Shown piece after piece: positions 20,042-27,997 of a DNA stretch of 64,000 bases. This DNA comes from Vibrio pomeroyi (GTDB lineage: Bacteria; Pseudomonadota; Gammaproteobacteria; Enterobacterales; Vibrionaceae), in NCBI GenBank assembly GCA_041879425.1, contig CP090854.1, positions 2,790,001 through 2,854,000 of the forward strand, written 5' to 3'. A program made the translations under genes and the position numbers. The notes beneath the pieces are model-generated. The model was not told the origin of the DNA and did no database searches. It saw nothing but the letters and a program-made list of their open reading frames with translations. The number at the start of each line of letters is the position of its first letter. The first letter of the stretch is position 1.

Positions 20042-20791
20042 TTACTTAGACGAACACGCTTTAGTATTGATTAAGTTGGTGTCCCACTCAAAGGTTTCAA
20101 ACAACCTTAACCACGTTTCATCTAGGCTAGCCTTCATGACCAACTCTTCTTTAGTAAAAGGATGAATGAAGCGTAATTCAGACGCATGCAGTAACAAACG
20201 GTGCGAATCTAAATCATCACGAAACAGTCGATTGTGCTTACCATCACCATGTGAGGTATCACCAACAATTGGGTGTCTTAGGTGAGCCATATGACGACGC
20301 AGCTGATGTTTGCGACCTGTCTTTGGCATCATCTCAACCAAGCAGTAGCGGCTAGTCGGAAAACGCCCTGTTGAATATGGCACTTCGACTTTTGCTAGCG
20401 GTTCATAGACTGTCACCGCCTCTTGTGCTTCTTTGTCTTCTTTCGCGAACTTATCAGCGATCTTATCCAACTCAACCTTGAGCGCGTAATCGAGCGTATC
20501 GCCCTCTTCTATCCAACCACGAACAATTGCATGGTAAGTCTTTTGCATCTCATGGTTAGCGAACATTGGCATCACCTCAGAGGCTACCTCACTCGACAGA
20601 GCAAACACCAATACGCCAGACGTTGGGCGGTCTAAACGGTGCAGAGGAAATACGTGCTGACCAATTTGGTCACGCAGTGTTTGCATCACAAATTGAGTCT
20701 CGTGTTTATCCAACCATGAGCGATGCACCAGCATGCCAGCAGGCTTATTCACCGCAACAAAATACTCATCTTGATAAATGATCTCTAACAT
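20042..20791 (-). CDS. truC: tRNA pseudouridine(65) synthase TruC
   Basis: 249 residues from ATG 20791, whose A overlaps the TAA stop of yqcC (TAATG). It isomerises uridine 65 in the T-stem region of certain tRNAs. It is an RluA-family pseudouridine synthase: HRLDRPTSGVLVFA contains the catalytic Asp, and KTGRKHQLRRHMAHL and PIVGDTSHGDGKHN follow as usual. The yqcC-truC pair is conserved in E. coli, where csrB and syd lie close by. Confidence 0.95.
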   Translation of the reverse strand: MLEIIYQDEYFVAVNKPAGMLVHRSWLDKHETQFVMQTLRDQIGQHVFPLHRLDRPTSGVLVFALSSEVASEVMPMFANHEMQKTYHAIVRGWIEEGDTLDYALKVELDKIADKFAKEDKEAQEAVTVYEPLAKVEVPYSTGRFPTSRYCLVEMMPKTGRKHQLRRHMAHLRHPIVGDTSHGDGKHNRLFRDDLDSHRLLLHASELRFIHPFTKEELVMKASLDETWLRLFETFEWDTNLINTKACSSK

Positions 20792-21105
20792 TACGTGCAT
20801 ACCTCATCAATGCTCTGAATCGTCACTAGCAGTTCGGCCTTGTCTGCCTCATTTTTCCATACTTCACCAAAGTAAGGATGAATCGCGAAGCCCTTGGGTA
20901 GGCTCATTTGTGCATCCATCATTGCGTTGATCTTAACAATGAAGATCCACTGTAACCACTCTTCCGGTTGTAACGAATCAATCGCGAAAGGTTCAACACT
21001 GGCCAGAGCTTCGTCCGAAGGTGGAACATCACTCCACAGCGAACATTGGCGCATTTGTTGTTCTAATTGTTGAAGTAAAAGAGGTAACTTTGTGGCAGCT
21101 GTCAT
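20791..21105 (-). CDS. yqcC: YqcC family protein
   Basis: 104 residues, helical, resembling E. coli YqcC (DUF446 type): LLQQLEQQMRQCSLWS at the N-terminus, then PFAIDSLQPEEWLQWIF and a C-terminal segment ending near SIDEVCT. The function is unknown. It is translationally coupled to truC, overlapping by one base, which suggests a link to tRNA modification, but nothing in the sequence proves it. Confidence 0.9.
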   Translation of the reverse strand: MTAATKLPLLLQQLEQQMRQCSLWSDVPPSDEALASVEPFAIDSLQPEEWLQWIFIVKINAMMDAQMSLPKGFAIHPYFGEVWKNEADKAELLVTIQSIDEVCT

Positions 21106-21192
21106 TTTTCACCAAGTTATTTATCTAGTGACCTTGAAATTGGGGCATAGAGTACCATCTATTTAGGAAAGAAAGTTAGGAGCTTTATTACT

Positions 21193-22233
21193 ATGGAAAC
21201 GATTCACACGCTCACTCAGTTACTCAAGAATAGCGGTTGCCAATACGATATCTACGACCTAGGTCGTCGCATTCAGAAGATCGACAACACTTTATTCTCT
21301 GATGTTGAGCAAGGGAAACAGCCGTACCCATTTCCACTTCAGAAACAAGCTCACTTAGCCATTAGTTACTGGAACGAACACAAGCAGCCTTGGATTTGGT
21401 TCCTAAAGTTCAAGCTGGACGAAAGAGGCCTATTGCATCAAGGCGATGTCGGCAACTTCCTTAAGTTTGTTATCGAAGCGATGGGCACACGTCTAAGCGG
21501 CGAGATCAGCGAAGAGCAACAACAAAAGCTGTCTAACAACCCATACACGTTTAAGCCTTCAGAAGACAAGATGGCCGTGTTCCATAGCCAAGTAAGAGCA
21601 GGTTTGGACCTGGCAACGAGCCAATACTACGAACACGCTCAACACTACTTCACTGGCGATTTAGGTTGGGACAACTGGAAAACGGTTGGTCTTCAAGGCA
21701 TCACCGATATGTGTGCTCGCCTAGGCAGCCAACAAAACGGTGTCGCGATTCGCAAAGCATTGAACAAACTGCCATCAGAACCTCTATACGCAACACTAGG
21801 GGCGCTTGAGCACACGCAAATCAATGACAAGCTGGCTCAACGCTTACAAGAGATGGCTGAAAATGAGATTAACAGTCAAGAACCGGATTTATTCTTGCTG
21901 TCTGCATTGGTTCGTGCCCTTTCTGGTGCTGAGCAAAACACAACGAATGCCGTAATTAACCAAGTTCTGGCGAGCCCACGTTTAAGTCACCAAGAGGTAT
22001 TAATTGGTTTGGCTGGTCGTAGCTGGCACGCACTGCAAGACCCTGCGATTGCTGAGCAATTCTTGCTGCGTCTCGCACAAACAGGCAACCAAAACTTGTT
22101 CAATCAGTTATTTGCAGATTTAGTGATGATTCCAACTCTGAGAATGGTATTTTTACCGCTACTGAACTCAAACCCATCACCAGAACTTGCAAATGCACTG
22201 GTCGAACTGCAGCAAGCGGCTAAAGCTAAATAA
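21193..22233 (+). CDS. DUF3549 family protein
   Basis: 346 residues, cytoplasmic, with no signal peptide or membrane helix. The sequence METIHTLTQLLKNSG and DIYDLGRRIQKID is recognisable as the DUF3549 family found in Vibrio and relatives. The body is a series of short amphipathic helices (LSALVRALSG, EVLIGLAGRSWHAL) that look like HEAT-type repeats. The function is unknown. It is divergent from yqcC and is followed after 87 bases by the DUF3301 gene, with which it probably forms a unit since no terminator lies between them. Confidence 0.85.
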   Translation: METIHTLTQLLKNSGCQYDIYDLGRRIQKIDNTLFSDVEQGKQPYPFPLQKQAHLAISYWNEHKQPWIWFLKFKLDERGLLHQGDVGNFLKFVIEAMGTRLSGEISEEQQQKLSNNPYTFKPSEDKMAVFHSQVRAGLDLATSQYYEHAQHYFTGDLGWDNWKTVGLQGITDMCARLGSQQNGVAIRKALNKLPSEPLYATLGALEHTQINDKLAQRLQEMAENEINSQEPDLFLLSALVRALSGAEQNTTNAVINQVLASPRLSHQEVLIGLAGRSWHALQDPAIAEQFLLRLAQTGNQNLFNQLFADLVMIPTLRMVFLPLLNSNPSPELANALVELQQAAKAK

Positions 22234-22320
22234 GCTAATAAAGAGATTCACTCTGTCACTCATCAAAACGCGCAACTATCACAATTGGAATGAAGAGATA
22301 AAAAAGGAAGTATGGATTAA

Positions 22321-22629
22321 ATGATAGATAACTTATTGGCTATTTTGTTTCTGTGCTTCTTTTGCTTTTTATTTTGGCAGCAGCGCAGGCAATCAGAGCT
22401 TGCGAAGGCTGCCATTGCGAGAAAGTGTAAAGAACTGGACTTACAGTTGTTGAGTGTCGCTTTTAGTGGTCATAAGCTTAAGATGCGCCACGAGTTAACC
22501 ACGATTTGGCGCTGGCATACTGTGTACCAATTTGAGTTTTCAGCATTAGGTGATGACCTGTACCAAGGCAAGCTGACCATGGTTGGCTTCCGCTCTATGC
22601 GGTTTGAGCTACAGCCTCATAGAATGTAA
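22321..22629 (+). CDS. DUF3301 family membrane-anchored protein
   Basis: 102 residues. One N-terminal hydrophobic segment (about 3-20, LLAILFLCFFCFLFW) is followed by QQRRQSELAK and a soluble part ending in FELQPHRM, typical of DUF3301. The arrangement predicts an N-terminal anchor with a cytoplasmic domain. The function is unknown. The last 35 bases overlap the 3' end of the convergent acetyltransferase gene, so each gene's 3' end is antisense to the other. Confidence 0.85.
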   Translation: MIDNLLAILFLCFFCFLFWQQRRQSELAKAAIARKCKELDLQLLSVAFSGHKLKMRHELTTIWRWHTVYQFEFSALGDDLYQGKLTMVGFRSMRFELQPHRM

Positions 22630-23113
22630 CGTCACAATACGCGGTATAGCGATATTCATGATAAGGGCCAAACTGATCTTGTTTGGTCTCTTTAAATGCA
22701 AAGCCGAGTTTTTCTAACAACTTAATGGATGGGTTATGGCCGACATTAACGGTTGCGACGACATTCGTTAAGTGCTCTTCAAAACACACCAAGCTAAAGA
22801 AAGGTTTTAGCACTTCACTCGCAAGACCTTTATTCCAGTGTTCTTTATCCAAAATAAAACCAAGTTCATGCCTGCCTTTATCAGATGAAATAAAGACATG
22901 TCCCAGATATTCACGAGTTTGGTTATGGATGATCGCACGGCAGAAGCCGACGTTGTCTTGCAGTATTTCTTGAAAAAGGTGCTTCGCAGAAGCAACAGAG
23001 TGCGGCCCGTTCATTTCAGCACGATTAATGGGGCAGCAGTTTAACTTAATAAAGTCGAGTTCTAGCTGTTCAGTATAAGGTACCAACAGCGTTCTTGAGG
23101 TTGCTATCGTCAT
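22595..23113 (-). CDS. GNAT family N-acetyltransferase, RimJ/RimL-like
   Basis: 172 residues. N-terminal RTLLVPYTEQLELDFIKLN, then GHVFISSDKGRHELGFILDKEHWNKGLASE. The acetyl-CoA pyrophosphate loop is atypical but present as NKGLASE, and NPSIKLLEKLGFAF is the usual GNAT motif B. It is most like the RimJ/RimL branch that acetylates protein N-termini or small molecules; the substrate cannot be told. It overlaps the DUF3301 gene by 35 bases tail to tail and lies just downstream of the csrB terminator on the same strand. Confidence 0.87.
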   Translation of the reverse strand: MTIATSRTLLVPYTEQLELDFIKLNCCPINRAEMNGPHSVASAKHLFQEILQDNVGFCRAIIHNQTREYLGHVFISSDKGRHELGFILDKEHWNKGLASEVLKPFFSLVCFEEHLTNVVATVNVGHNPSIKLLEKLGFAFKETKQDQFGPYHEYRYTAYCDVTFYEAVAQTA

Positions 23114-23220
23114 AAAACACTCCTTGTGTTGACCATTAGCAGAAAAGCAGATGTCGCGCTCTTAGATGAAAAAACTCTTGATAAAAAGAGCCTTCTAGAC
23201 AGAGAAAGCTTCAGAAAAAG

Positions 23221-23653
23221 AAAAGCCCCGACACCGAAGTGTCAGGGCTAGGGTCTTACTCGCAGCAGTCCGGCTACTAATTAATGCTCCATGCATCATC
23301 CATAATAGTGGCTGTAATCCTTCAGCTCTTTCCTTTACTTCGCCGTCCTAGCGGTGTCCAATCATCCTGAAAGCTAACAATCCTAGTTAGCGCACATCAC
23401 TTGTTCCGTGAGCGGTGTCCTTTACATCGTCCTGATGCTAATCCAACCCTTTAATCCTAAAGGTGTCCATTGTCATTCCGTTGCAGCTAACTTCCTGTTA
23501 ACTGACTGTATCCCTACAATGTCCTTACGCTCCATGCTTGATCACTCATCCTAAGTAACCAAATCTTCATCCTGAAGATAACCAAATCCTTGGTGCTTTC
23601 CTGTTCCGTGTCAGAATCCTTCCGACAAGGTTTAATTTACGCGATTTAGGGTT
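23221..23653 (-). ncRNA. csrB: CsrB-type regulatory RNA
   Basis: No open reading frame of note, but by my count 27 GGA triplets on the minus strand in about 430 nt, roughly four times the chance level. Most occur as AGGA, ACGGA or ATGGA, the binding sites of CsrA (RsmA). The RNA ends in GCCCTGACAC-TTCG-GTGTCGGGGC plus TTTT (23248-23221). A promoter (TTGAAT, 17-base spacer, TCTATT) predicts a start at A23653. A GacA/VarA-type box lies about 140 bases further up. CsrB RNAs titrate CsrA and so control carbon storage, motility and, in vibrios, quorum-sensing output. The neighbourhood of truC-yqcC is shared with E. coli csrB. Confidence 0.93.
23225..23248 (-). terminator. Terminator of the CsrB RNA
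   Basis: GCCCTGACAC pairs with GTGTCGGGGC (one G-U pair) around a TTCG tetraloop, followed by TTTTCTTTTT on the minus strand. Very stable. Confidence 0.93.
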
Positions 23654-23659
23654 TCGGAC

Positions 23660-23688
23660 AATAGATTTGCATCACACTTTGAATTCAA
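23660..23688 (-). promoter_or_regulatory. csrB promoter
   Basis: Minus strand -35 TTGAAT (23688-23683), 17-base spacer, -10 TCTATT (23665-23660), giving a purine start at 23653. Confidence 0.65.
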
Positions 23689-23784
23689 CCGAGTTGTTAA
23701 TTATATAAAACAATTAAAATTCAACACCTTAACCATATGCATATCAATCTCTCTAGACAAGTATTCGTGTTATCTCACAGCCTT

Positions 23785-23802
23785 TGTAAGAGATCTCTCA
23801 CA
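23785..23802 (-). promoter_or_regulatory. GacA/VarA binding box upstream of csrB
   Basis: TGTGAG, six bases, CTTACA on the minus strand, matching the GacA consensus TGTAAG-N6-CTTACA at 11 of 12 positions. It lies about 140 bases before the csrB start, near the usual distance for GacA-activated csr/rsm RNAs. Confidence 0.8.
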
Positions 23803-23879
23803 CGCCATGGGATGTTTTATGATTCGCTATCATCCACCGGAGCGAGTAAAATGACCAAAGACTAAAAATGGAGGTCAAC

Positions 23880-24167
23880 ATGCTGACAAAAGATGTTTCT
23901 GAAGAGTTGAAATCGGTGCTTGAAGGACTGCAAGCACAAGGCAAAGAGCCGACTGTTGCATTAGTAAAAGCTCGCATGAGTACATCGGTTCCAATGCCTG
24001 CTTTAATCACAACCATCAAGAGCTGGAAAAGTGCGAATCGCGTACCTAAAGTTGAAGTCGCGACACAAGAAGAGCCAGCACTAGACCGTGTTAGCCAACT
24101 GGAAAAGCAAATCCTAGAACTTACCGCTCGTGTTGCCACGCTTGAAGCTAAGTTAACTGAACAATAA
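23880..24167 (+). CDS. Small KfrA_N-like / coiled-coil protein
   Basis: 95 residues from ATG 23880, chosen because a perfect GGAGGT lies 4 bases upstream; the ATG at 23868 overlaps that site. The N-terminal half (ELKSVLEGLQAQGKEPTVALVKARM) resembles the KfrA N-terminal DNA-binding helix-turn-helix. The C-terminal 30 residues (VSQLEKQILELTARVATLEAKL) have leucine heptads of a coiled coil, which suggests a dimer. The function is unknown; a nucleoid or DNA-binding role is an inference. It is divergent from csrB and is followed by yaiI after 22 bases. Confidence 0.75.
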   Translation: MLTKDVSEELKSVLEGLQAQGKEPTVALVKARMSTSVPMPALITTIKSWKSANRVPKVEVATQEEPALDRVSQLEKQILELTARVATLEAKLTEQ

Positions 24168-24189
24168 GCTAACTGAGAAATAGAACACT

Positions 24190-24633
24190 ATGAAGATATG
24201 GGTTGATGCGGACGCTTGTCCCAAGGTTATCCGAGAAACCATCGTACGCGCAGCTGAGCGAACTGGTGTTGAATGCACCTTCATCGCAAACCACGTTGTT
24301 CCTGTACCAAAACGAGTGAACATCCACTCTATTCAAGTACCAAGTGGCTTCGATATCGCCGACAACGAAATAGTAAAACGAACAGAGAAAGGCGACCTTG
24401 TCATTACTTCAGACATCCCTCTGGCAGACGAAGTGATCACCAAAGGCGCACTGGCACTGAGCTCGCGCGGTGAGCTTTACACCAAAGAAACCATTAAAGC
24501 GCGTCTCAACATTCGTGATTTCATGGAAACCATGCGTTCAAGTGGCATCCAAACTGGCGGACCAAGCACCCTTTCTCAAACCGACCGTCGTGAGTTCGCC
24601 AACCATCTCGATCGCCTGCTAGCAAAACGCTAA
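24190..24633 (+). CDS. yaiI: UPF0178 (DUF188) family protein YaiI
   Basis: 147 residues. [25 protein letters not shown], the [10 protein letters not shown] segment and the C-terminal [22 protein letters not shown] define the YaiI/YqxD family. The conserved Asp residues ([15 protein letters not shown]) resemble a PIN-type nuclease site, so a metal-dependent nuclease role has been suggested by fold; the activity is unproven. It is likely co-transcribed with the small coiled-coil protein upstream (22-base gap). Confidence 0.92.
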   Translation: MKIWVDADACPKVIRETIVRAAERTGVECTFIANHVVPVPKRVNIHSIQVPSGFDIADNEIVKRTEKGDLVITSDIPLADEVITKGALALSSRGELYTKETIKARLNIRDFMETMRSSGIQTGGPSTLSQTDRREFANHLDRLLAKR

Positions 24634-24708
24634 CCTCGACTTTTCTTATGAAGAGATAGTTCAAAGCCATCTCTTAGTCGCAGTAGCTCAGATGAAATTT
24701 TAATCGAC

Positions 24709-24746
24709 ATACTCCGTTCTTGATATTTATTACAATAACGGAGTAT
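24709..24746 (+). promoter_or_regulatory. Inverted repeat covering the mipA ribosome binding site
   Basis: ATACTCCGTT (24709-24718) and AACGGAGTAT (24737-24746) form a perfect 10-bp stem with an 18-nt loop. The 3' arm contains GGAG, the Shine-Dalgarno sequence of the ATG at 24752. If transcribed it would hide the ribosome binding site. Alternatively it is a dyad operator around a -10 (TACAAT at 24731). Confidence 0.65.
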
Positions 24747-24751
24747 TGATT

Positions 24752-25477
24752 ATGGTTCGTCGAATCGCCCTCTCGCTATCCATTCTTGTTTGCAGCACTC
24801 AACTTTCCTTTGCCGATGAAGAATACGGAATCATAGGAGGCAGCATCACCTATGGTGAAAGTGTTTTCTCCACTAAAAGTTCTCCTCAATTCGGTGCAAC
24901 ACCCAACCTCTTCTATTCCGGCCCGAAAGGCTTTATTGATGGCAGCCTCGCCAATTGGCAACTGCTACCTTATGTGGGGTTATCAGGAAACTGGCGCTTT
25001 GCTGAGGTGTCAGGCACCTTCGTTGATCTGCCTAATGGTATTCAAGACAGAGATGGCAATGGAGAGTTAGGGATAACCTTAGGCACGGTAGGCGCACGTC
25101 TCACCTATTTACACGACGTGACTTCAGAACATAACGGCTACGAAGTTCAACTTCACTTAGGCAGAACGTTAGAAACGTGGACCCAGCCATTCACTATTAC
25201 GCCTTACCTAGAAGTCGATTATCGAGACAAGAAGCTCTCAAATCATCTTTACGGCATTTCTAACGCCGAAGCTTCTTCCTCTGGGTTGAGACAGTTTGAG
25301 TCTGGGTCAACCTTTGTCTATCAAGCTGGGTTAATCGGACTTTATGAGTTCACACCCACTTGGATTGGTATCGCACGAGCTGACTTAATACATCACAACA
25401 GCAACAGCGACTTGATCCAGCGAGATTTAGGTTGGTCATTTGAATTGGGTGTGACCTATCGTTTTACGGGGTTGTAA
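24752..25477 (+). CDS. MipA/OmpV family outer membrane protein
   Basis: 241 residues from ATG 24752; GGAG lies 8 bases upstream. The signal peptide covers about residues 1-22 (ending SFA). The mature protein shows the alternating pattern of a beta-barrel with YGIIGGSITYGES, LLPYVGLSGNWRF and a C-terminal strand ending VTYRFTGL, typical of MipA/OmpV. These are osmolarity-linked porin-like proteins or murein-complex scaffolds; which role applies here is unknown. It stands alone between yaiI and a bidirectional terminator. Expression may depend on the inverted repeat over its ribosome binding site. Confidence 0.85.
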   Translation: MVRRIALSLSILVCSTQLSFADEEYGIIGGSITYGESVFSTKSSPQFGATPNLFYSGPKGFIDGSLANWQLLPYVGLSGNWRFAEVSGTFVDLPNGIQDRDGNGELGITLGTVGARLTYLHDVTSEHNGYEVQLHLGRTLETWTQPFTITPYLEVDYRDKKLSNHLYGISNAEASSSGLRQFESGSTFVYQAGLIGLYEFTPTWIGIARADLIHHNSNSDLIQRDLGWSFELGVTYRFTGL

Positions 25478-25512
25478 GTTTGTAGGCTTGAAGAATTTGC
25501 AGACTCCAATAA

Positions 25513-25540
25513 AAAGAGCCTGCATCAATGCAGGCTCTTT
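25513..25540. terminator. Bidirectional terminator between mipA-type gene and abgT
   Basis: 12-bp perfect stem AAAGAGCCTGCA / TGCAGGCTCTTT, loop TCAA, with A-tract and T-tract on either side. Confidence 0.92.
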
Positions 25541-25595
25541 GGTATCTCATAGTTTAAGTTGATAGCGAATCAAAATGTTCGCCCATCACAGCTTA

Positions 25596-27182
25596 CTAAG
25601 GCGTGTAGTACGTTGCAGCACCCGGACCTACTGGTAGGCCAAATACGAATACCCAAACGTAGAACATTAAGCTCCAACCAACCAAGAATACGATTGAGTA
25701 TGGAAGCATAGTTGCGATCAGAGTACCAATACCTAGGTTCTTCATGTAACGCGTTGCTACAGCAAGGATAAGACCGAAGTAGCTCATCATTGGAGTAATG
25801 ATGTTCGTTGTTGAGTCACCGATACGGTAAGCCGCTTGAATCGTTTCTGGTGCGTAGCCTACTAGCATTAGCATTGGAACGAAGATAGGTGCTGTTACTG
25901 CCCACTGAGCAGAAGCCGAACCGATCATCAGGTTAATGAAGCCACACATTAGGATGAATGCGAAGAACAACATTGGACCCGTTAGGCCGATATCCTGTAG
26001 GAACGTAGCACCTGCAACTGCGAATACTTGACCGAAGTTAGTCCACTTGAAGAAAGCAACAAACTGAGCAGCGAAAAACACAAGTACGATGTACATGCCC
26101 ATTGAAGACATAGACTTAGACATTGCATTAATTACATCACGGTCTGTTTTCATTGTGCCGGTAACTTTACCGTAAACAAAACCAGGAACTGCGAAGAATA
26201 CGAAGATGAACGCTACGATACTTTTCAGGAATGGAGAGCCCGAAACCGTACCGGCTGCTGAACGTAGAACACCGTCAGCTGGAACAATCGTCCATGCAAG
26301 AAGAGCAGAAACCGCTAATACTGCGATACCCGCTAGCTTAAGACCTTTCTTCTCAACGTCTGTTAGCTTGCCCATTGAATCATTTGATAAATCTTCAGAC
26401 GCTTCTTCGTCGTTGTATTTACCCAGTTTTGGTTCAACAATCTTCTCAGTTACAAATGCACCTGTAATCGCGATGAAGAAAGTAGAAACAAACATGAAGT
26501 ACCAGTTTGATTCAGGACCAACGTTATAAGTCGGGTCGATCATCTGTGCTGCTGTTGTAGTAATACCAGAAAGCAGTGGATCAACCGTACCGATTAGAAG
26601 GTTTGCAGAGTAACCACCAGATACACCAGCAAATGCTGCCGCTAGACCCGCTAATGGGTGACGACCCAAAGAGTGGAAAAGCATTGCTGCAAGCGGGATA
26701 AGTACTACATAACCAAGCTCAGAAGCCGTGTTAGAGATAATACCGGCAAAAACTACGGTTACCGTAACCATGCGCTTAGATGCGCCCATTACCATGCCAC
26801 GCATCGCCGCAGATAATAGACCTGAGTGCTCAGCAATCGCTACACCTAGCATTGCAACAAGCACAGTACCTAATGGCGCAAAGCCAACAAAGTTTGTCAC
26901 TAGATTAGTAACTATGAGCTGTAAGCCTTCAGCATTAAGTAAGCTTACAACGTAGATCATGCCGTCAGCAGCACGACCTGGGGCACCTTCTGGACGAGGG
27001 TCCATAACAGATACTTCAAAATATCCAGCGATACCTGAAGTAACTAGAATAGCGACACAGAAGATTGCGAAAAGAGTGATCGGGTGGGGTAATAGATTCC
27101 CCAAATACTCAACACCATCGAGAAAACGGGTAAAAATAGGTTTCTTTGGCGAGTTGTTTTTTATTGAAGCTGATGAACTCAT
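25596..27182 (-). CDS. abgT: AbgT family transporter
   Basis: 528 residues from ATG 27182 (MSSSASIKNNS); AAGGAGGG lies just upstream, so the 28-codon extension is discarded. It is an inner-membrane protein with many hydrophobic segments and re-entrant loops, and the conserved GGYSANLLIGTVDPLL and SASAQWAVTAPIFVPML blocks. Family members import p-aminobenzoyl-glutamate (E. coli AbgT) or export sulfonamide-like folate antimetabolites (MtrF, YdaH). No abgA/abgB peptidase genes are adjacent, so the substrate is open. A 19-bp dyad lies about 100 bases upstream. Confidence 0.9.
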   Translation of the reverse strand: MSSSASIKNNSPKKPIFTRFLDGVEYLGNLLPHPITLFAIFCVAILVTSGIAGYFEVSVMDPRPEGAPGRAADGMIYVVSLLNAEGLQLIVTNLVTNFVGFAPLGTVLVAMLGVAIAEHSGLLSAAMRGMVMGASKRMVTVTVVFAGIISNTASELGYVVLIPLAAMLFHSLGRHPLAGLAAAFAGVSGGYSANLLIGTVDPLLSGITTTAAQMIDPTYNVGPESNWYFMFVSTFFIAITGAFVTEKIVEPKLGKYNDEEASEDLSNDSMGKLTDVEKKGLKLAGIAVLAVSALLAWTIVPADGVLRSAAGTVSGSPFLKSIVAFIFVFFAVPGFVYGKVTGTMKTDRDVINAMSKSMSSMGMYIVLVFFAAQFVAFFKWTNFGQVFAVAGATFLQDIGLTGPMLFFAFILMCGFINLMIGSASAQWAVTAPIFVPMLMLVGYAPETIQAAYRIGDSTTNIITPMMSYFGLILAVATRYMKNLGIGTLIATMLPYSIVFLVGWSLMFYVWVFVFGLPVGPGAATYYTP

Positions 27183-27280
27183 CAGTTCCCTCCTTGTAGT
27201 GATTCCTATGCAATTGTGACAAAAATGTTCAAATTGCCAGCGAAGGGTACGCGACAAAATTATCAATTAGAAATTCAAAA

Positions 27281-27299
27281 TGTTACAAAATGTGTAACA
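27281..27299. promoter_or_regulatory. Dyad operator candidate upstream of abgT
   Basis: TGTTAC and GTAACA flank 7 bases, about 100 bases before the abgT ATG. The 388-base region 27183-27570 is AT-rich and otherwise shows no gene; it should hold the abgT promoter and the 3' end of the rpmE2-rpmJ2 transcript. Confidence 0.4.
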
Positions 27300-27570
27300 A
27301 ACGACGACTTTTAACTCTATTTGAACAATTAATTAGCAAATAAATCTACATTAAATACAAAATCTAGATTTATAATTCACAACTACGCATTCACTACAAA
27401 TATAACTAACGATATAACCTATTGATTCACTTGAAAATAAAACACATCGCACGCTAAATAAACTCTCTATCTTTAATCAGGTTCCTCTTGAGGGAAAAGA
27501 AAAGCAGGCAAATGAATGAAGTTTGACTTTCCCCTCGTTTTTTACACACGTGTCACATCAAATTGACGGC

Positions 27571-27696
27571 TTATTTCTGAACCGCTTTGAATCTCGGGTT
27601 GGTTTTACAGATAACATAGTGGCGGCCTCGGCGTTTTACTATCTGACAATCCGGGTGACGGTTCTTTGCACTTTTCAGTGATTTCACGACTTTCAT
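27571..27696 (-). CDS. rpmJ2: 50S ribosomal protein L36, zinc-independent form (YkgO)
   Basis: A short gene of 41 residues starting [20 protein letters not shown] and ending KAVQK. It is the type-B L36 paralogue: only two cysteines (residues 17 and 30) remain of the CCCH zinc site found in the regular L36. In zinc starvation such paralogues replace the zinc-containing L36 and free zinc. Its ATG follows the rpmE2 stop with no gap (TAAATG), and GGGAG at the end of rpmE2 serves as the ribosome binding site. The rpmE2-rpmJ2 pairing is that of E. coli ykgMO. Confidence 0.95.
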   Translation of the reverse strand: MKVVKSLKSAKNRHPDCQIVKRRGRHYVICKTNPRFKAVQK

Positions 27697-27957
27697 TTAT
27701 TTCGCTCCCTTACCTAATTGACCAAAACGACGAGTGAAGTTCGCAACACGTCCCTCTTTATGTAGCACTCTCTGTTTACCGGTATAGAAAGGGTGCGACT
27801 TTGACGACACTTCAATAGTGAAATAAGGATAAGTATTGCCATCTTCCCATTCGATAGTGCGGTCTGTTTTCAGCGTAGAGCCGATTAAGAAGTACTCATC
27901 AACGCTGGTGTCATGGAACACCACTGTGCGGTAGTCCGGGTGGATATTCGGTTTCAT
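27697..27957 (-). CDS. rpmE2: 50S ribosomal protein L31, type B (zinc-independent)
   Basis: 86 residues ([18 protein letters not shown]), with no cysteine at all, so it lacks the CxxC zinc site of ordinary L31. [11 protein letters not shown] is the conserved L31 core. It is induced when zinc is scarce in bacteria where it has been studied, under Zur. A Zur-like palindrome and a Fur-like box lie within 60 bases upstream. It forms a two-gene operon with rpmJ2 and is divergent from trmO. Confidence 0.96.
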   Translation of the reverse strand: MKPNIHPDYRTVVFHDTSVDEYFLIGSTLKTDRTIEWEDGNTYPYFTIEVSSKSHPFYTGKQRVLHKEGRVANFTRRFGQLGKGAK

Positions 27958-27984
27958 TGTCTTTCCCTAAATAGTTAACTTGCT

Positions 27985-27996
27985 ATGTTATAACAT
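27985..27996. promoter_or_regulatory. Zur-like palindrome upstream of rpmE2
   Basis: ATGTTATAACAT is a perfect 12-bp palindrome 27 bases before the rpmE2 ATG. It contains both half-sites of the gammaproteobacterial Zur motif (TGTTAT and ATAACA), though set closer together than in the usual longer consensus. Assignment rests on this and on the downstream genes. Confidence 0.6.
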
Positions 27997-27997
27997 T

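Noticed and set aside
23260..23640. Regularly recurring TCC/GTCC motifs that could suggest a CRISPR-like or tandem repeat array
   Set aside because: Units are not identical and spacing is irregular; on the other strand they are GGA sites of a CsrB RNA.
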